Shown piece by piece: positions 52,488-60,683 of a stretch of 64,000 nt of DNA. The notes under the pieces were generated by a model. That model was not told where the DNA came from. It saw only the letters and a list, made by a program, of their open reading frames with translations, and ran no database searches. Numbering within the stretch: position 1 is the stretch's first letter; every line of letters begins with the position of its first letter. The DNA is from DATKRB01 sp035532415 (GTDB lineage Bacteria > Actinomycetota > Acidimicrobiia > Acidimicrobiales > RAAP-2): positions 12,581 to 76,580 of the forward strand of contig DATKRB010000024.1 of the NCBI GenBank assembly GCA_035532415.1, in the 5' to 3' direction. The position numbers and the translations under genes are program-made.

Positions 52488-53458
52488 GCACCGTCACCTA
52501 CCGCGAGGCGATGCGCGAGGCGATGCGCGAGGCGATGACGCGTGACGACCGGGTGTTCCTGATGGGCGAGGACGTCGGCCGCTACGGCGGCTGCTACGCG
52601 GTCAGCCTCGGGCTGCTCGAGGAGTTCGGGCCAGAGCGGATCCGCGACACGCCCCTGTCGGAATCGGCCTTCGTGGGGGCCGGCATCGGGGCCGCCCTGG
52701 GCGGGATGCGGCCCATCGTGGAGATCATGACGGTCAACTTCAGCCTCCTCGCCCTGGACCAGATCCTGAACAACGCGGCGACGCTGCTGTACATGTCGGG
52801 GGGGCAGTTCAACGTGCCCCTCGTGATCCGCATGACGACCGGGGCCGGCCGCCAGCTCGCCGCCCAGCACTCCCACAGCCTCGAGGGATGGTACGCGCAC
52901 ATACCGGGTCTGCGGATCCTCGCCCCGGCCACCGTGGAGGACGCTCGCGGGATGTTGTGGCCGGCACTGTGCGACCCCGACCCCGTGCTCATCTTCGAGC
53001 ACGGCGCCCTCTACAACACCGAGGGCCCGCTGGCCGACGAGGACGGGCCGGTCGACATCGCCTCGGCGGCGGTCCGACGCCCCGGCGACGACGTCACGAT
53101 CGTCGCCTACGGCGGCACGCTGCGCACCGCACTGGCCGCCGCCGAGCAGCTCGCCGACGAGGACGTGGGAGCCGAGGTGATCGACCTGCGCTGCCTGCGG
53201 CCGCTCGACACCGCCACGGTCACGGCGTCGGTGGCCCGCACCCATCGCGCCGTGGTCGTGGACGAGGGGTGGCGCACGGGCAGCCTGTCGGCCGAGGTGA
53301 GCGCCCGCATCACCGAGGACGTCTTTTACGACCTCGACGCCCCGGTGGCCCGGGTGTGCGGCGCCGAGGTGCCCATGCCCTATGCCAAGCACCTCGAGGA
53401 CGAGGCCATTCCCCAGGTGGCCGACGTCATGGCGGCGGTCCGCCGGCTGTGGGCCTGA
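52484..53458 (+). CDS. pdhB: 2-oxoacid dehydrogenase E1 component beta subunit
   Basis: A 324-residue transketolase-fold subunit from ATG 52484. Seen: VFLMGEDVGRYGGCYAVSLGL, RIRDTPLSESAFVGAGIGAAL, RPIVEIMTVNFSLLALDQI, AAQHSHSLEGWYAHIPGL, and the C-terminal AVVVDEGWRTGS. Near the start a 12-bp unit is repeated and gives REAMREAMREAM. It completes E1 with the preceding subunit; the next gene starts right after the stop (TGAATG). Confidence 0.93.
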   Translation: MSTVTYREAMREAMREAMTRDDRVFLMGEDVGRYGGCYAVSLGLLEEFGPERIRDTPLSESAFVGAGIGAALGGMRPIVEIMTVNFSLLALDQILNNAATLLYMSGGQFNVPLVIRMTTGAGRQLAAQHSHSLEGWYAHIPGLRILAPATVEDARGMLWPALCDPDPVLIFEHGALYNTEGPLADEDGPVDIASAAVRRPGDDVTIVAYGGTLRTALAAAEQLADEDVGAEVIDLRCLRPLDTATVTASVARTHRAVVVDEGWRTGSLSAEVSARITEDVFYDLDAPVARVCGAEVPMPYAKHLEDEAIPQVADVMAAVRRLWA

Positions 53459-54853
53459 ATGGGCGACTTCACCATGCCCTCGCTCGGCGCCGACATGGAG
53501 GCCGGCACGGTCTCGCAGTGGCTCGTGCAGTCCGGCGACGAAGTCCACCGCGGCGACGTCGTGGCCGTCGTGGAGACCGAGAAGTCCACCATCGAGGTCG
53601 AGATCTTCGAGAGCGGGGTGATCGGCGAGCTCCTGGTTCCCGTGGGCGAGACCGTGCCCGTGGGCACGGTGCTCACCCGCGTCACCGCCCGGGCGCCCGG
53701 GGAGATCCCTGCCGTACCCCCGCCCATCCCAGCGGCACCACGTGCCCCGGTGGCGGCGACGACGCCGGCCGCCGAGAAGAAGGCGGGCGTGCCCCCGGGG
53801 TCGCCGGCCCCGTCGCCGCGTCGTCCCCCGCCCGTCCGCTCCCCGATCGTCCGCCACTTGGCCGGGCAGCTCGGGGTCGACCTGGCCACGCTCGGAGGCA
53901 GCGGGCCGGCGGGCGAGGTCACCCGGGCCGACGTCGAGCAGGCGGCCCTGCCCTCTCGGCGCACACCGTCCTCGCCCCTTGCCCGCCGCCTCGCGGCCGA
54001 GCTGGGGATCGACCTCTCGGCGCTGTCGGGGACCGGCCCCGACGGTTCCGTGGTGGAGCGCGACGTACGCCTGGCCGCAGCCGCAGCCGCAGCCGCAGCC
54101 GCAGCCACAGCCACAGCCCAGCCCCCGATGCCGGCCCCGGGACCTACCGAGCACGCCCTGCCGCCGCCGACGGCGGTGACCGAGGACCGCCAGGCCGCCA
54201 TGCGGCGGGCGATCGGCGCGCTGATGGCGCGGTCCAAGCGGGAGATCCCTCACTACTACCTGAGCACCACCATCGACGTCAGTGCCACGCTCGGTTGGCT
54301 CGAGCACGCGAACCTCGACCGACCGATAGCGAGCCGTCTCGTCCTGCCGGTCCTGCTCTTGAAGGCCACGGCCCGCGCCGTGGCGCGGGTGCCGGAGACG
54401 AACGGTTTCTTCGTCGACGGCGTCTTCACCCCGAGCGAGCCGGTGCATGTCGGGGTGGCGGTCTCCCTGCGGACGGGCGGCGTGATCGCGCCGGCCATCC
54501 ACGACACCGACCGGCTCTCCCTCGACGAGCTGATGACGAAGCTTCGGGACCTCGTGGGCCGCGCCCGGTCCGGGGTGCTTCGCAGCTCGGAGATGAGCGA
54601 CCCGACCATCACGGTCACCAACCTGGGCGACCTCGGGGTGGAGGCGGTGTTCGGGGTGATCTATCCCCCGCAGGTGGCACTGGTCGGCTTCGGCCGGGTC
54701 ACCGAGCGGGCCTACGCGCAAGCAGGCATGCTCGGGGTGCGTCCCTGTGTCACGGCGACGCTGTCAGCCGACCACCGGACGAGCGACGGCCACCGGGGTG
54801 GACGCTTCCTGGCCGAGATCGACCGTCTGTTGCAGGAGCCCGAGAAGCTATGA
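53459..54853 (+). CDS. pdhC: 2-oxoacid dehydrogenase E2 component (dihydrolipoamide acyltransferase) with two subunit-binding domains
   Basis: A 464-residue acyltransferase. One lipoyl domain with the modified Lys42 in ETEKSTIEVE; then two peripheral-subunit-binding domains (about residues 127-163 and 171-207), where one is usual; an Ala-rich linker from a 6-bp repeat; and the catalytic domain (about 240-464) with DLGVEAVFGVIYPPQVALVGFG and the active-site HRTSDG motif in SADHRTSDGHRGG. Two binding domains might hold both E1 and an outside E3, since no E3 gene is in this operon. Confidence 0.93.
   Translation: MGDFTMPSLGADMEAGTVSQWLVQSGDEVHRGDVVAVVETEKSTIEVEIFESGVIGELLVPVGETVPVGTVLTRVTARAPGEIPAVPPPIPAAPRAPVAATTPAAEKKAGVPPGSPAPSPRRPPPVRSPIVRHLAGQLGVDLATLGGSGPAGEVTRADVEQAALPSRRTPSSPLARRLAAELGIDLSALSGTGPDGSVVERDVRLAAAAAAAAAAATATAQPPMPAPGPTEHALPPPTAVTEDRQAAMRRAIGALMARSKREIPHYYLSTTIDVSATLGWLEHANLDRPIASRLVLPVLLLKATARAVARVPETNGFFVDGVFTPSEPVHVGVAVSLRTGGVIAPAIHDTDRLSLDELMTKLRDLVGRARSGVLRSSEMSDPTITVTNLGDLGVEAVFGVIYPPQVALVGFGRVTERAYAQAGMLGVRPCVTATLSADHRTSDGHRGGRFLAEIDRLLQEPEKL
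54074..54115. repeat. Hexanucleotide tandem repeat coding an Ala linker
   Basis: Five copies of GCCGCA followed by two GCCACA units code for an alanine/threonine run linking the second subunit-binding domain of E2 to its catalytic domain. Confidence 0.9.
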
Positions 54854-55092
54854 CCGACGACGAGGCACGCCAGCTGATCCGCTCGGTCCTGCACCAGGTC
54901 GCGCCGGAGGCCGACCTCGACCAGGTCGGAGCGGGCGAGACCTTGCAGGAGGCACTCGATCTCGACTCGATCGACTTCTTGAACTTCGCGGTCGGGCTCA
55001 GCGAGGCGACGGGGCTCGAGATCCCCGAGCGCGACTACTCGCACCTGTCGACCGTAGAGGGCTGTGTCGCGTACCTGTCCTCCTCGGGATGA
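54850..55092 (+). CDS. Acyl carrier protein
   Basis: An 80-residue acyl carrier protein with the phosphopantetheine Ser40 in ALDLDSIDFLNF and the family ending IPERDYSHLSTVEGCVAYL. ATG 54850 overlaps the E2 stop (ATGA), so it is co-translated with the oxoacid dehydrogenase. An ACP is unusual in such an operon. It may receive the acyl group made by E1/E2 or AcsA, or supply octanoyl groups for E2 lipoylation. Confidence 0.9.
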   Translation: MTDDEARQLIRSVLHQVAPEADLDQVGAGETLQEALDLDSIDFLNFAVGLSEATGLEIPERDYSHLSTVEGCVAYLSSSG

Positions 55093-55149
55093 CGAGGTCC
55101 CCCGCGCTGCCGGTGCCCGTTCCCCCAGAACGACGCGACGGTGCATTCG

Positions 55150-56640
55150 TCACGCGAGGGCCTCCACGATCGATTCCTCCGAGACGGCGGTCTCGCGCCC
55201 CTCGAGATGCGCTCGACGTTCGATCCGCCAGAGGAACACGGCCGGGATGAGCGCCACGATCAACATGACGAGCACCAACCAGTACGTATGGGCGAAGGCC
55301 GCGGCGACGGCATCGGCGGTGGGGTGCCCCGAGAGGTGGCTGAGCTTGCTCTGCAGAACGACTGCGACGACGGCCGTCCCGAGTGAGCCCCCCACGCGTT
55401 GGATGACGTTGAGCTGCGGGCTGGCATCGTTGACCTGGTCGTGGCTGAGGACCGAGAAGGCGGCGGTCATGGCCGGCATCATCGCCAGGCCGACTCCCAA
55501 GCCCCGCATGACCATCGCCGCGCTGATCAGCACATACGACGTCGTCGCGCCGATGAAGAGGAACGGCACCGTGGCGAGCACCAGGATCACGCCTCCCAAC
55601 AGGGACGTGAGGCCCGCGCCGAGCCGGCGCGTCGCCAGCGCGGAACGGTTCATCCCGATGGCGGCGCCAATACCTTGGGGGATCAGGAGCAGACCGGTGT
55701 GGATCGCGTCCTGGCCGCGCGCCACCTGAAAGTAGAGCGGAAGAAGGATCAGCGCGCCGAACAGCGCAGCCCCCAGGCAGAACATCACCACGGTGGCCGC
55801 GCTGTAGGCACGGATCTTGTACAGCGTCAGATCGAGCAGCGGATTGGCGATTCGATGCGCCCTCAGGACGAACGCTGCCATGAGCAGAGCCCCGACGAGC
55901 ACAGGCAAGACGACCTTGCCCGAGGTGAAGCTGCCGGCGCTGGCGCTCTCGGAGAGCCCGTAAATGATGCCGACCGAGCCTGCGCCGGCCAGGAGGAGCC
56001 CCGGCCAGTCGAGTCGACCCGCACTCTCCTTGTCCGGTCCGTCCCGGGGAAGCAGCCGCAAGGCCACGATCGCCGTCACGATCCCGATGGGCACGTTGAT
56101 CATGAAGATCGCATGCCAGCCCACGCTCTGGAGCAGGAACCCGCCGAGCGTGGGGCCGAAGACCGGCGCCAGCACGATCGGTACGCCGATCATGCTCATC
56201 ACCCTCGGCAGGTTCGTGGGACCAGCCGCCTTCACCAGGATCGTCATGCCGGTGGGCACGAGAAGGCCGCCGCCGATCCCTTGCAGCGCCCGGAAGGCGA
56301 TGAGCTCCCCGATCGAGGTTGCCACACCGCAGAGGGCCGAGCCGATCGTGAACAGGACGAGAGCCTGTAGGTAGACCCCGAAGGCGCCGAACCGGCGAAT
56401 CGCCCACCCGGAGATCGGGATGACGGCGGCGAGCGCCAGGAGGTACGCCGTGACGACCCACTGGATATCGCTCAGGGGGGCGTGCAGGTCCCGCGACAGA
56501 CTGTCGAGCGCGACATTGACGATCGTCGTGTCGAGGATGGACATGATCGAGCCGAGCACGACGACGATGGCGATCCGCTTGACCAGAGGGTCGATACGGC
56601 CGGCCGGTACGTCGCTGCCGGGCTGTGTGGATCTCAGCAT
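55150..56640 (-). CDS. DHA2 family (14-helix) MFS efflux transporter
   Basis: A 496-residue drug:H+ antiporter-type protein. Seen: SIMSILDTTIVNVALDSLSRD (motif D1), WVVTAYLLALAAVIPISGWAIRRFG (motif A region), RALQGIGGGLLVPTGMTI (motif B), and PVFGPTLGGFL (motif C). Likely exports toxic compounds, EmrB-like. An inverted repeat stands in its promoter region and no regulator gene adjoins. Confidence 0.92.
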   Translation of the reverse strand: MLRSTQPGSDVPAGRIDPLVKRIAIVVVLGSIMSILDTTIVNVALDSLSRDLHAPLSDIQWVVTAYLLALAAVIPISGWAIRRFGAFGVYLQALVLFTIGSALCGVATSIGELIAFRALQGIGGGLLVPTGMTILVKAAGPTNLPRVMSMIGVPIVLAPVFGPTLGGFLLQSVGWHAIFMINVPIGIVTAIVALRLLPRDGPDKESAGRLDWPGLLLAGAGSVGIIYGLSESASAGSFTSGKVVLPVLVGALLMAAFVLRAHRIANPLLDLTLYKIRAYSAATVVMFCLGAALFGALILLPLYFQVARGQDAIHTGLLLIPQGIGAAIGMNRSALATRRLGAGLTSLLGGVILVLATVPFLFIGATTSYVLISAAMVMRGLGVGLAMMPAMTAAFSVLSHDQVNDASPQLNVIQRVGGSLGTAVVAVVLQSKLSHLSGHPTADAVAAAFAHTYWLVLVMLIVALIPAVFLWRIERRAHLEGRETAVSEESIVEALA

Positions 56641-56654
56641 TGGCCACTGACCAT

Positions 56655-56691
56655 TATTTAGGCGACGAAATGTTAGGTGAAAAACTAAATA
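56655..56691. promoter_or_regulatory. Operator-like inverted repeats upstream of the DHA2 pump
   Basis: TATTTAG (56655-56661) and CTAAATA (56685-56691) are exact reverse complements, 23 bases apart. TTAG (56673-56676) pairs with the same right arm. The patch is AT-rich and begins 15 bases before the pump's start codon, so it fits a MarR or TetR site. Confidence 0.5.
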
Positions 56692-56730
56692 CCTGGCGTC
56701 AGGCTGTCAAACCACCTGCTCAACGGAGCT

Positions 56731-57951
56731 TCACTCCCTCTGGGTGGACAGCACCTCGCGTGGTTCGGCGGAGTCAGGCGCAAACTGCGGGCCGCGCTGA
56801 CCCGCCCATCCGTGGAAGTGGTGGGCGGTGAGGGCGTGGGGCTCTTCACCCACGTCGGCACAGGGGTCGCTGTGGATGAGTGCTTGGCTGAGGCGGGGTA
56901 TCTCGTGGAGCAGTCGGTGGTGGGCTTCTTCGGAGATGGCGTGAGCGGCGGCCAGCGTGAGGTTCCTGTCGGAGATGACGGAGACTTCGGCATGAAGCTC
57001 GTGCCCGATCCAGCGGATGCGGACGGCCTCGATCCGTTCGACCCCTTTCACCGTTGAGAGCTCGTGTTCGACCTGGTCGACGAGCTCGGGGTCGACGCTG
57101 TCCATGAGCCGACGGTAGATGTCGTGCACGGCGTGTCGCAGGATGTCGAGGATGGCGACGGTGATGAGCAGCCCGACGATGGGGTCGGCGGCGCTCCATC
57201 CGGCGGCGACACCGGCGGCGCCGGCCACCACGGCGAGCGAGGTGATCCCGTCGGTGCGGGCGTGCAGGCCGTCCGCCACGAGGGCGGCTGAGCCGATGCG
57301 TCGGCCGACGCGGATGCGGTAGACGGCCACGACCTCGTTGCCGAGGAAACCGACTGCGCCGGCGACGGCGACCCAGCCGAGGTGATGCACGGGACGGGGG
57401 TGGACGAGCCGGTCGACGGCCACCCAGCCGGCCACGATCGACGATGCGGCGATCGTGGCACAGATGAAGGCGCCGGCCAGGTCTTCGGCTCGGCCGTAGC
57501 CGTAGGTGTAGCGGCGAGTCGGGGGTTTGCGCTCGAGCCAGAAGGCGAGGCCGAGCGGGACGGCCGTCAGGGCGTCGGCGAGGTTGTGCACGGTCTCGCC
57601 CAGCAGCGCGACGGAGCTCGAGAGGACCACGATCGCCATCTGAACGGCCGCTGTGGCGGCGAGAACGACCAGCGAGATCTGAAGGGTCCGCATGCCGGTG
57701 TCGCTGCGGGCCAGCGCCTGGTCCACGGACTCCATCGGGTCGTGGCTGTGCGGCGAGAAGATCGAGCGGACCAGTCCGAGGGGCCCCTGTCGATGACGCT
57801 CACCGTGCCCGTCGCCGTGCTCGTGGCCGTGGCCGGGCTCGTGGCCGTGCCCGTCGCCGCCGTGCTCGTGACCGTGGGCAGGGCGGCTGCGGACCGGCTG
57901 CCGAGGGTGTTCCCCGCCGGCGTCGGGGTCGGTCGAGCTCGGCGTCCTCAT
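56731..57951 (-). CDS. Cation diffusion facilitator (CDF) metal exporter
   Basis: A 406-residue exporter of Zn2+-type metals. The N-terminal 60 residues are His-rich (HGHEHGGDGHGHEPGHGHEH), a metal-binding tail. Membrane part: LLGETVHNLADALTAVPLG with the HxxxD site in helix 2, ARTDGITSLAVVAGAAGVAAGW with its HARTD counterpart in helix 5. The C-terminal cytoplasmic domain (SVDPELVDQVEHELSTVKGVERIEAVRIRWIG, residues about 290-320) is standard. ATG 57951 overlaps the ArsR stop by 4 bases. Confidence 0.93.
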   Translation of the reverse strand: MRTPSSTDPDAGGEHPRQPVRSRPAHGHEHGGDGHGHEPGHGHEHGDGHGERHRQGPLGLVRSIFSPHSHDPMESVDQALARSDTGMRTLQISLVVLAATAAVQMAIVVLSSSVALLGETVHNLADALTAVPLGLAFWLERKPPTRRYTYGYGRAEDLAGAFICATIAASSIVAGWVAVDRLVHPRPVHHLGWVAVAGAVGFLGNEVVAVYRIRVGRRIGSAALVADGLHARTDGITSLAVVAGAAGVAAGWSAADPIVGLLITVAILDILRHAVHDIYRRLMDSVDPELVDQVEHELSTVKGVERIEAVRIRWIGHELHAEVSVISDRNLTLAAAHAISEEAHHRLLHEIPRLSQALIHSDPCADVGEEPHALTAHHFHGWAGQRGPQFAPDSAEPREVLSTQRE

Positions 57952-58325
57952 GCCGTGCGCCCCTTCCCCTCGACGAGCTCACCAGGGTGACGGTGCTCGG
58001 CCGGGAGGTCGCCGGTGGCGTGGTCGGCGTGGAAGAGGGCCTCTCCGGCCAGCCGGCGGACATGGTCGCTGTCGATCAGGTAGTGGACATGGGTACCTTG
58101 CCGGCGGGCCCGCACCAGTCGGGCCAGACGGAGCTTGGCCAGATGCTGGGAGACCGCCGCCGGCTGCGCCCCGACATGTTCGGCGAGGTTGTTCACGGAG
58201 TGCTCCCCGTGCAGGAGGGCCCACACGATGCGCAACCGGGTCGCATCGGCGAGGAGCTTGAGGGTGTCGACCGCCCAAGCCACCTGCGCCTCGCTCGGCT
58301 CCTCCCCCACTATCTGCGTAGTCAC
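57948..58325 (-). CDS. ArsR/SmtB family metal sensor
   Basis: A 125-residue repressor from GTG 58325. Winged helix: LKLLADATRLRIVWALL, EHVGAQPAAVSQHLAKLRLARLVRARRQGTHVHY. The last helix contains DSDHVRRLAGEALFHADH: H-x10-H-x2-H is the SmtB/CzrA alpha-5 zinc site, with the usual DxH Asp shifted by one. The tail adds His residues (EHRHPGEL). Overlapping the CDF gene, it most likely represses zinc or cobalt export until metal is high. Confidence 0.9.
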   Translation of the reverse strand: MTTQIVGEEPSEAQVAWAVDTLKLLADATRLRIVWALLHGEHSVNNLAEHVGAQPAAVSQHLAKLRLARLVRARRQGTHVHYLIDSDHVRRLAGEALFHADHATGDLPAEHRHPGELVEGKGRTA

Positions 58326-58329
58326 GCAG
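58314..58329. promoter_or_regulatory. Perfect operator palindrome over the ArsR start codon
   Basis: CTGCGT-AGTC-ACGCAG is a perfect inverted repeat that includes the GTG start and the next codons of the ArsR gene. Repressor binding there would block transcription, and the layout suggests a short or absent leader. Autoregulation is inferred from position. Confidence 0.6.
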
Positions 58330-58424
58330 GTAACAGTACCAGCGGTCGCCGCGGCCGGCCACGGTGCCGATTCCCGCCGGCGGGGCGCGCCACGGGCTTC
58401 GCCGCCGTGGAGTCGGTCGACCAA

Positions 58425-58453
58425 TTGACGTTGACGTCAACTGACGGTAAGTT
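58425..58453 (+). promoter_or_regulatory. MerR-type promoter with palindromic spacer upstream of the second DHA2 pump
   Basis: TTGACG (58425-58430) and TAAGTT (58448-58453) stand 17 bases apart; the spacer region holds the perfect 12-bp palindrome GTTGACGTCAAC (58430-58441). Actinobacterial MerR-type regulators bind TTGACGT...ACGTCAA palindromes. The pump's start lies 70 bases downstream. Confidence 0.6.
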
Positions 58454-58522
58454 CTCCAAATCCAAAGGCGCTCGCAGACCTCAGCCAACCAGGAAGTCGG
58501 AGGCGTTCCCCTCTCCCCCCAG

Positions 58523-60292
58523 ATGGGCAACGGCTCCTTGCCGAACGGGGTGCTGAAAGGGAACGCCGTCCAGTCTGACCGGTACAAATGGATCGCCCTC
58601 GTCAACACCACCCTGGGCGTCCTGATGGCGACGATCGACGGCTCGATCGTGCTCATCGCCATGCCCGCCATCTTCCGGGGCATCAAGCTCGACCCGCTCT
58701 TGCCGGGCAACAGCTTCTACCTGCTTTGGATGATCCTGGGCTTTCTGGTGGCGACCAGCGTACTGGTCGTCAGCCTGGGTCGACTGGGCGACATGTACGG
58801 CAGGGTGAAGATCTACAACCTCGGCTTCGCCGTGTTCACGTTCTTCTCGCTCATGCTCACGATCACCTGGATGTCGGGGACCGACGGGGCAATCTGGCTC
58901 ATCGTCATGCGGATCTTTCAAGGTGTGGGGGGGGCGATGGTGTTCGCCAACTCCGCGGCGATCCTCACCGACGCCTTTCCTTCCAACCAGCGAGGCATGG
59001 CCCTCGGCATCAACGGGGTTGCGGCGACCAGCGGGACGTTCATCGGGCTCGTGCTCGGTGGCCTGTTGGCCCCCGTCAACTGGCGGCTGATCTTCCTCGT
59101 CTCCGTGCCCATCGGGCTGTTCTGCACGGTGTGGGCCTACATGATGCTCCACGACTTCACCCCACCCCGCAAGACGTCGATCGACTGGGCCGGCAATATC
59201 ACCTTCGCCCTCGGGCTCATCGCCGTGATGGTCGGCATCACCTATGGGATCGAGCCGTACCGGGGCCATACGATGGGATGGACGAGCCCCGCGGTCATCG
59301 GCGAGCTGGGTGTGGGCGTCCTCCTGCTGATCGTCTTCGCGGTCATCGAGAAACGCACGGCGGAGCCCATGTTCCGCCTGCCGCTGTTCCGCATCCGGGC
59401 CTTCACCGCGGGGACGCTCGCCACCTTCCTCTCGGCGGTGGGCCGTGGTGGCCTCATGTTCATGCTGATCATCTGGCTGCAGGGGATCTGGCTGCCCCTG
59501 CATGGCTACGACTTCGCCCGCACCCCGCTCTGGGCCGGGATCTACATGCTGCCGCTCACGGCCGGGTTCCTCATCGCCGGGCCGGTATCAGGCGTGCTCT
59601 CCGACCGCTACGGTGCCCGTCCGTTCGCCACCGGCGGGATGCTGCTTTCGGCCCTCGCCTTCCTTCTGCTCGAGCTGCTGCCGGTCGACTTCAGCTATTG
59701 GGCCTTCGCCCCGTTGCTCCTTCTGATGGGCATGAGCAACGGGCTGTTCATGTCGCCCAACCGGGCGGGCGTGATGAACAGCCTGCCCGCCGGTCACCGG
59801 GGCGCCGGCTCAGGGATGAACACGACGTTCCAGAACTCCGCCCAGGTCCTGTCGATCGGGATCTTCTTCTCACTCATGATCATCGGGCTCTCCGCGGTCC
59901 TGCCGACGACCATGTACCAAGGACTCGTGCATCAGGGCATCTCTCCGCAGGTGGCCGCTCGCGTAGCCCATCTCCCGCCGGTGTCGGTCCTGTTCGCGGC
60001 CTTCCTCGGCTACAACCCGATGCAGCACCTTCTCGGGACATCGGTGCTGGCCCACCTCCCAGCCGGTCGGGCCGCGGTGCTGGGGGGCCGTTCGTTCTTC
60101 CCCCACCTCATCGCCACCCCGTTCCGCCAGGGCCTGCATACCGCCTTCGACTTCGCCATCGGGGCCTGTCTCGTCGCTGCGGCTGCCTCGTGGAGCCGCG
60201 GCGGGCGCTACGTGCACGCCGATGCCCTCGATCCCTCACGGGATGGGCTCGCCGATCTCGATCCGGTCGTCGAAGAGGTGTCCTCGTTTTGA
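58523..60292 (+). CDS. DHA2 family (14-helix) MFS transporter
   Basis: A 589-residue MFS protein, longer than usual because of a loop near residue 490 and a C-terminal polar tail. Seen: TTLGVLMATIDGSIVLIAMPAIF (D1 motif), SLGRLGDMYGRVKIYNLG (motif A), RIFQGVGGAMVFANSAAILTDAFP (motif B) and GTFIGLVLGGLLAP (motif C). Likely multidrug or metabolite export. Its stop overlaps (TTGA) a MerR regulator stub. Confidence 0.92.
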   Translation: MGNGSLPNGVLKGNAVQSDRYKWIALVNTTLGVLMATIDGSIVLIAMPAIFRGIKLDPLLPGNSFYLLWMILGFLVATSVLVVSLGRLGDMYGRVKIYNLGFAVFTFFSLMLTITWMSGTDGAIWLIVMRIFQGVGGAMVFANSAAILTDAFPSNQRGMALGINGVAATSGTFIGLVLGGLLAPVNWRLIFLVSVPIGLFCTVWAYMMLHDFTPPRKTSIDWAGNITFALGLIAVMVGITYGIEPYRGHTMGWTSPAVIGELGVGVLLLIVFAVIEKRTAEPMFRLPLFRIRAFTAGTLATFLSAVGRGGLMFMLIIWLQGIWLPLHGYDFARTPLWAGIYMLPLTAGFLIAGPVSGVLSDRYGARPFATGGMLLSALAFLLLELLPVDFSYWAFAPLLLLMGMSNGLFMSPNRAGVMNSLPAGHRGAGSGMNTTFQNSAQVLSIGIFFSLMIIGLSAVLPTTMYQGLVHQGISPQVAARVAHLPPVSVLFAAFLGYNPMQHLLGTSVLAHLPAGRAAVLGGRSFFPHLIATPFRQGLHTAFDFAIGACLVAAAASWSRGGRYVHADALDPSRDGLADLDPVVEEVSSF

Positions 60293-60384
60293 GGAGCGCA
60301 CGCCAGCTGAACGTGGAGCAGGTCCCGCTTCGGATCGGCGAGGTTGCCCGGCTGGCCGGAGTGACCACCCGCACGCTGCGCTAC
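60289..60384 (+). pseudogene. MerR family regulator, N-terminal stub
   Basis: The frame beginning at TTG 60289 (or GTG 60313) reads VPLRIGEVARLAGVTTRTLRYWE, the first helix-turn-helix of a MerR regulator, then leaves the family at about 60384, where YYE-x-GLL would normally continue. The wing, coiled coil and effector domain are gone. It overlaps the MFS stop, so it was probably the pump's own activator. Confidence 0.8.
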
Positions 60385-60521
60385 TGGGAGCCTGCGACCG
60401 CCGACACCGTGACCGTGGCCTTCCGGCCGAAAAAGAGCGCCACTCCGGCACCTCCGAGGATTCCAGCAACCGCCGCGAGACTGCCGACGGCTGTCCAAAA
60501 GGTGGCCCAAGGGAACCCCAT
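60381..60521 (-). pseudogene. Truncated membrane-protein start
   Basis: From ATG 60521 a 46-codon frame (MGFPWATFWTAVGSLAAVAG, ILGGAGVALFFGRKATVTV) encodes one membrane helix followed by a basic residue pair, then meets a stop (TAG at 60381-60383) formed inside the MerR stub. It looks like the N-terminus of a membrane-anchored protein whose remainder was lost at the junction. It may be a complete small gene, but the exact meeting with the MerR break argues otherwise. Confidence 0.5.
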
Positions 60522-60530
60522 GGGCTGAGA

Positions 60531-60683
60531 CTACGACCTGCGACGCCGCTTTGACTCGGGCGGCTTGGGCCCTTCTTCGGGCGGCGCTTCGAGTACCGCT
60601 TCCACGACCTGCTCGGGATCAAGCCCGTAGAGGCTGAACCGTTCGTCGCGCTCCTCGGGCGTTGGGTTGTATCGCTTCTTCAC
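60531..60683 (-). CDS. 50-residue charged protein of the PIN cassette
   Basis: GTG 60683 overlaps the PIN stop (GTGA) and opens a 50-codon frame: MKKRYNPTPEERDERFSLYG, LDPEQVVEAVLEAP, then a tail PPESKRRRRS. Highly charged, acidic centre and basic end. The 4-base overlap and codon character support translation. Function unknown; it could act with the toxin or its partner. Confidence 0.65.
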   Translation of the reverse strand: MKKRYNPTPEERDERFSLYGLDPEQVVEAVLEAPPEEGPKPPESKRRRRS

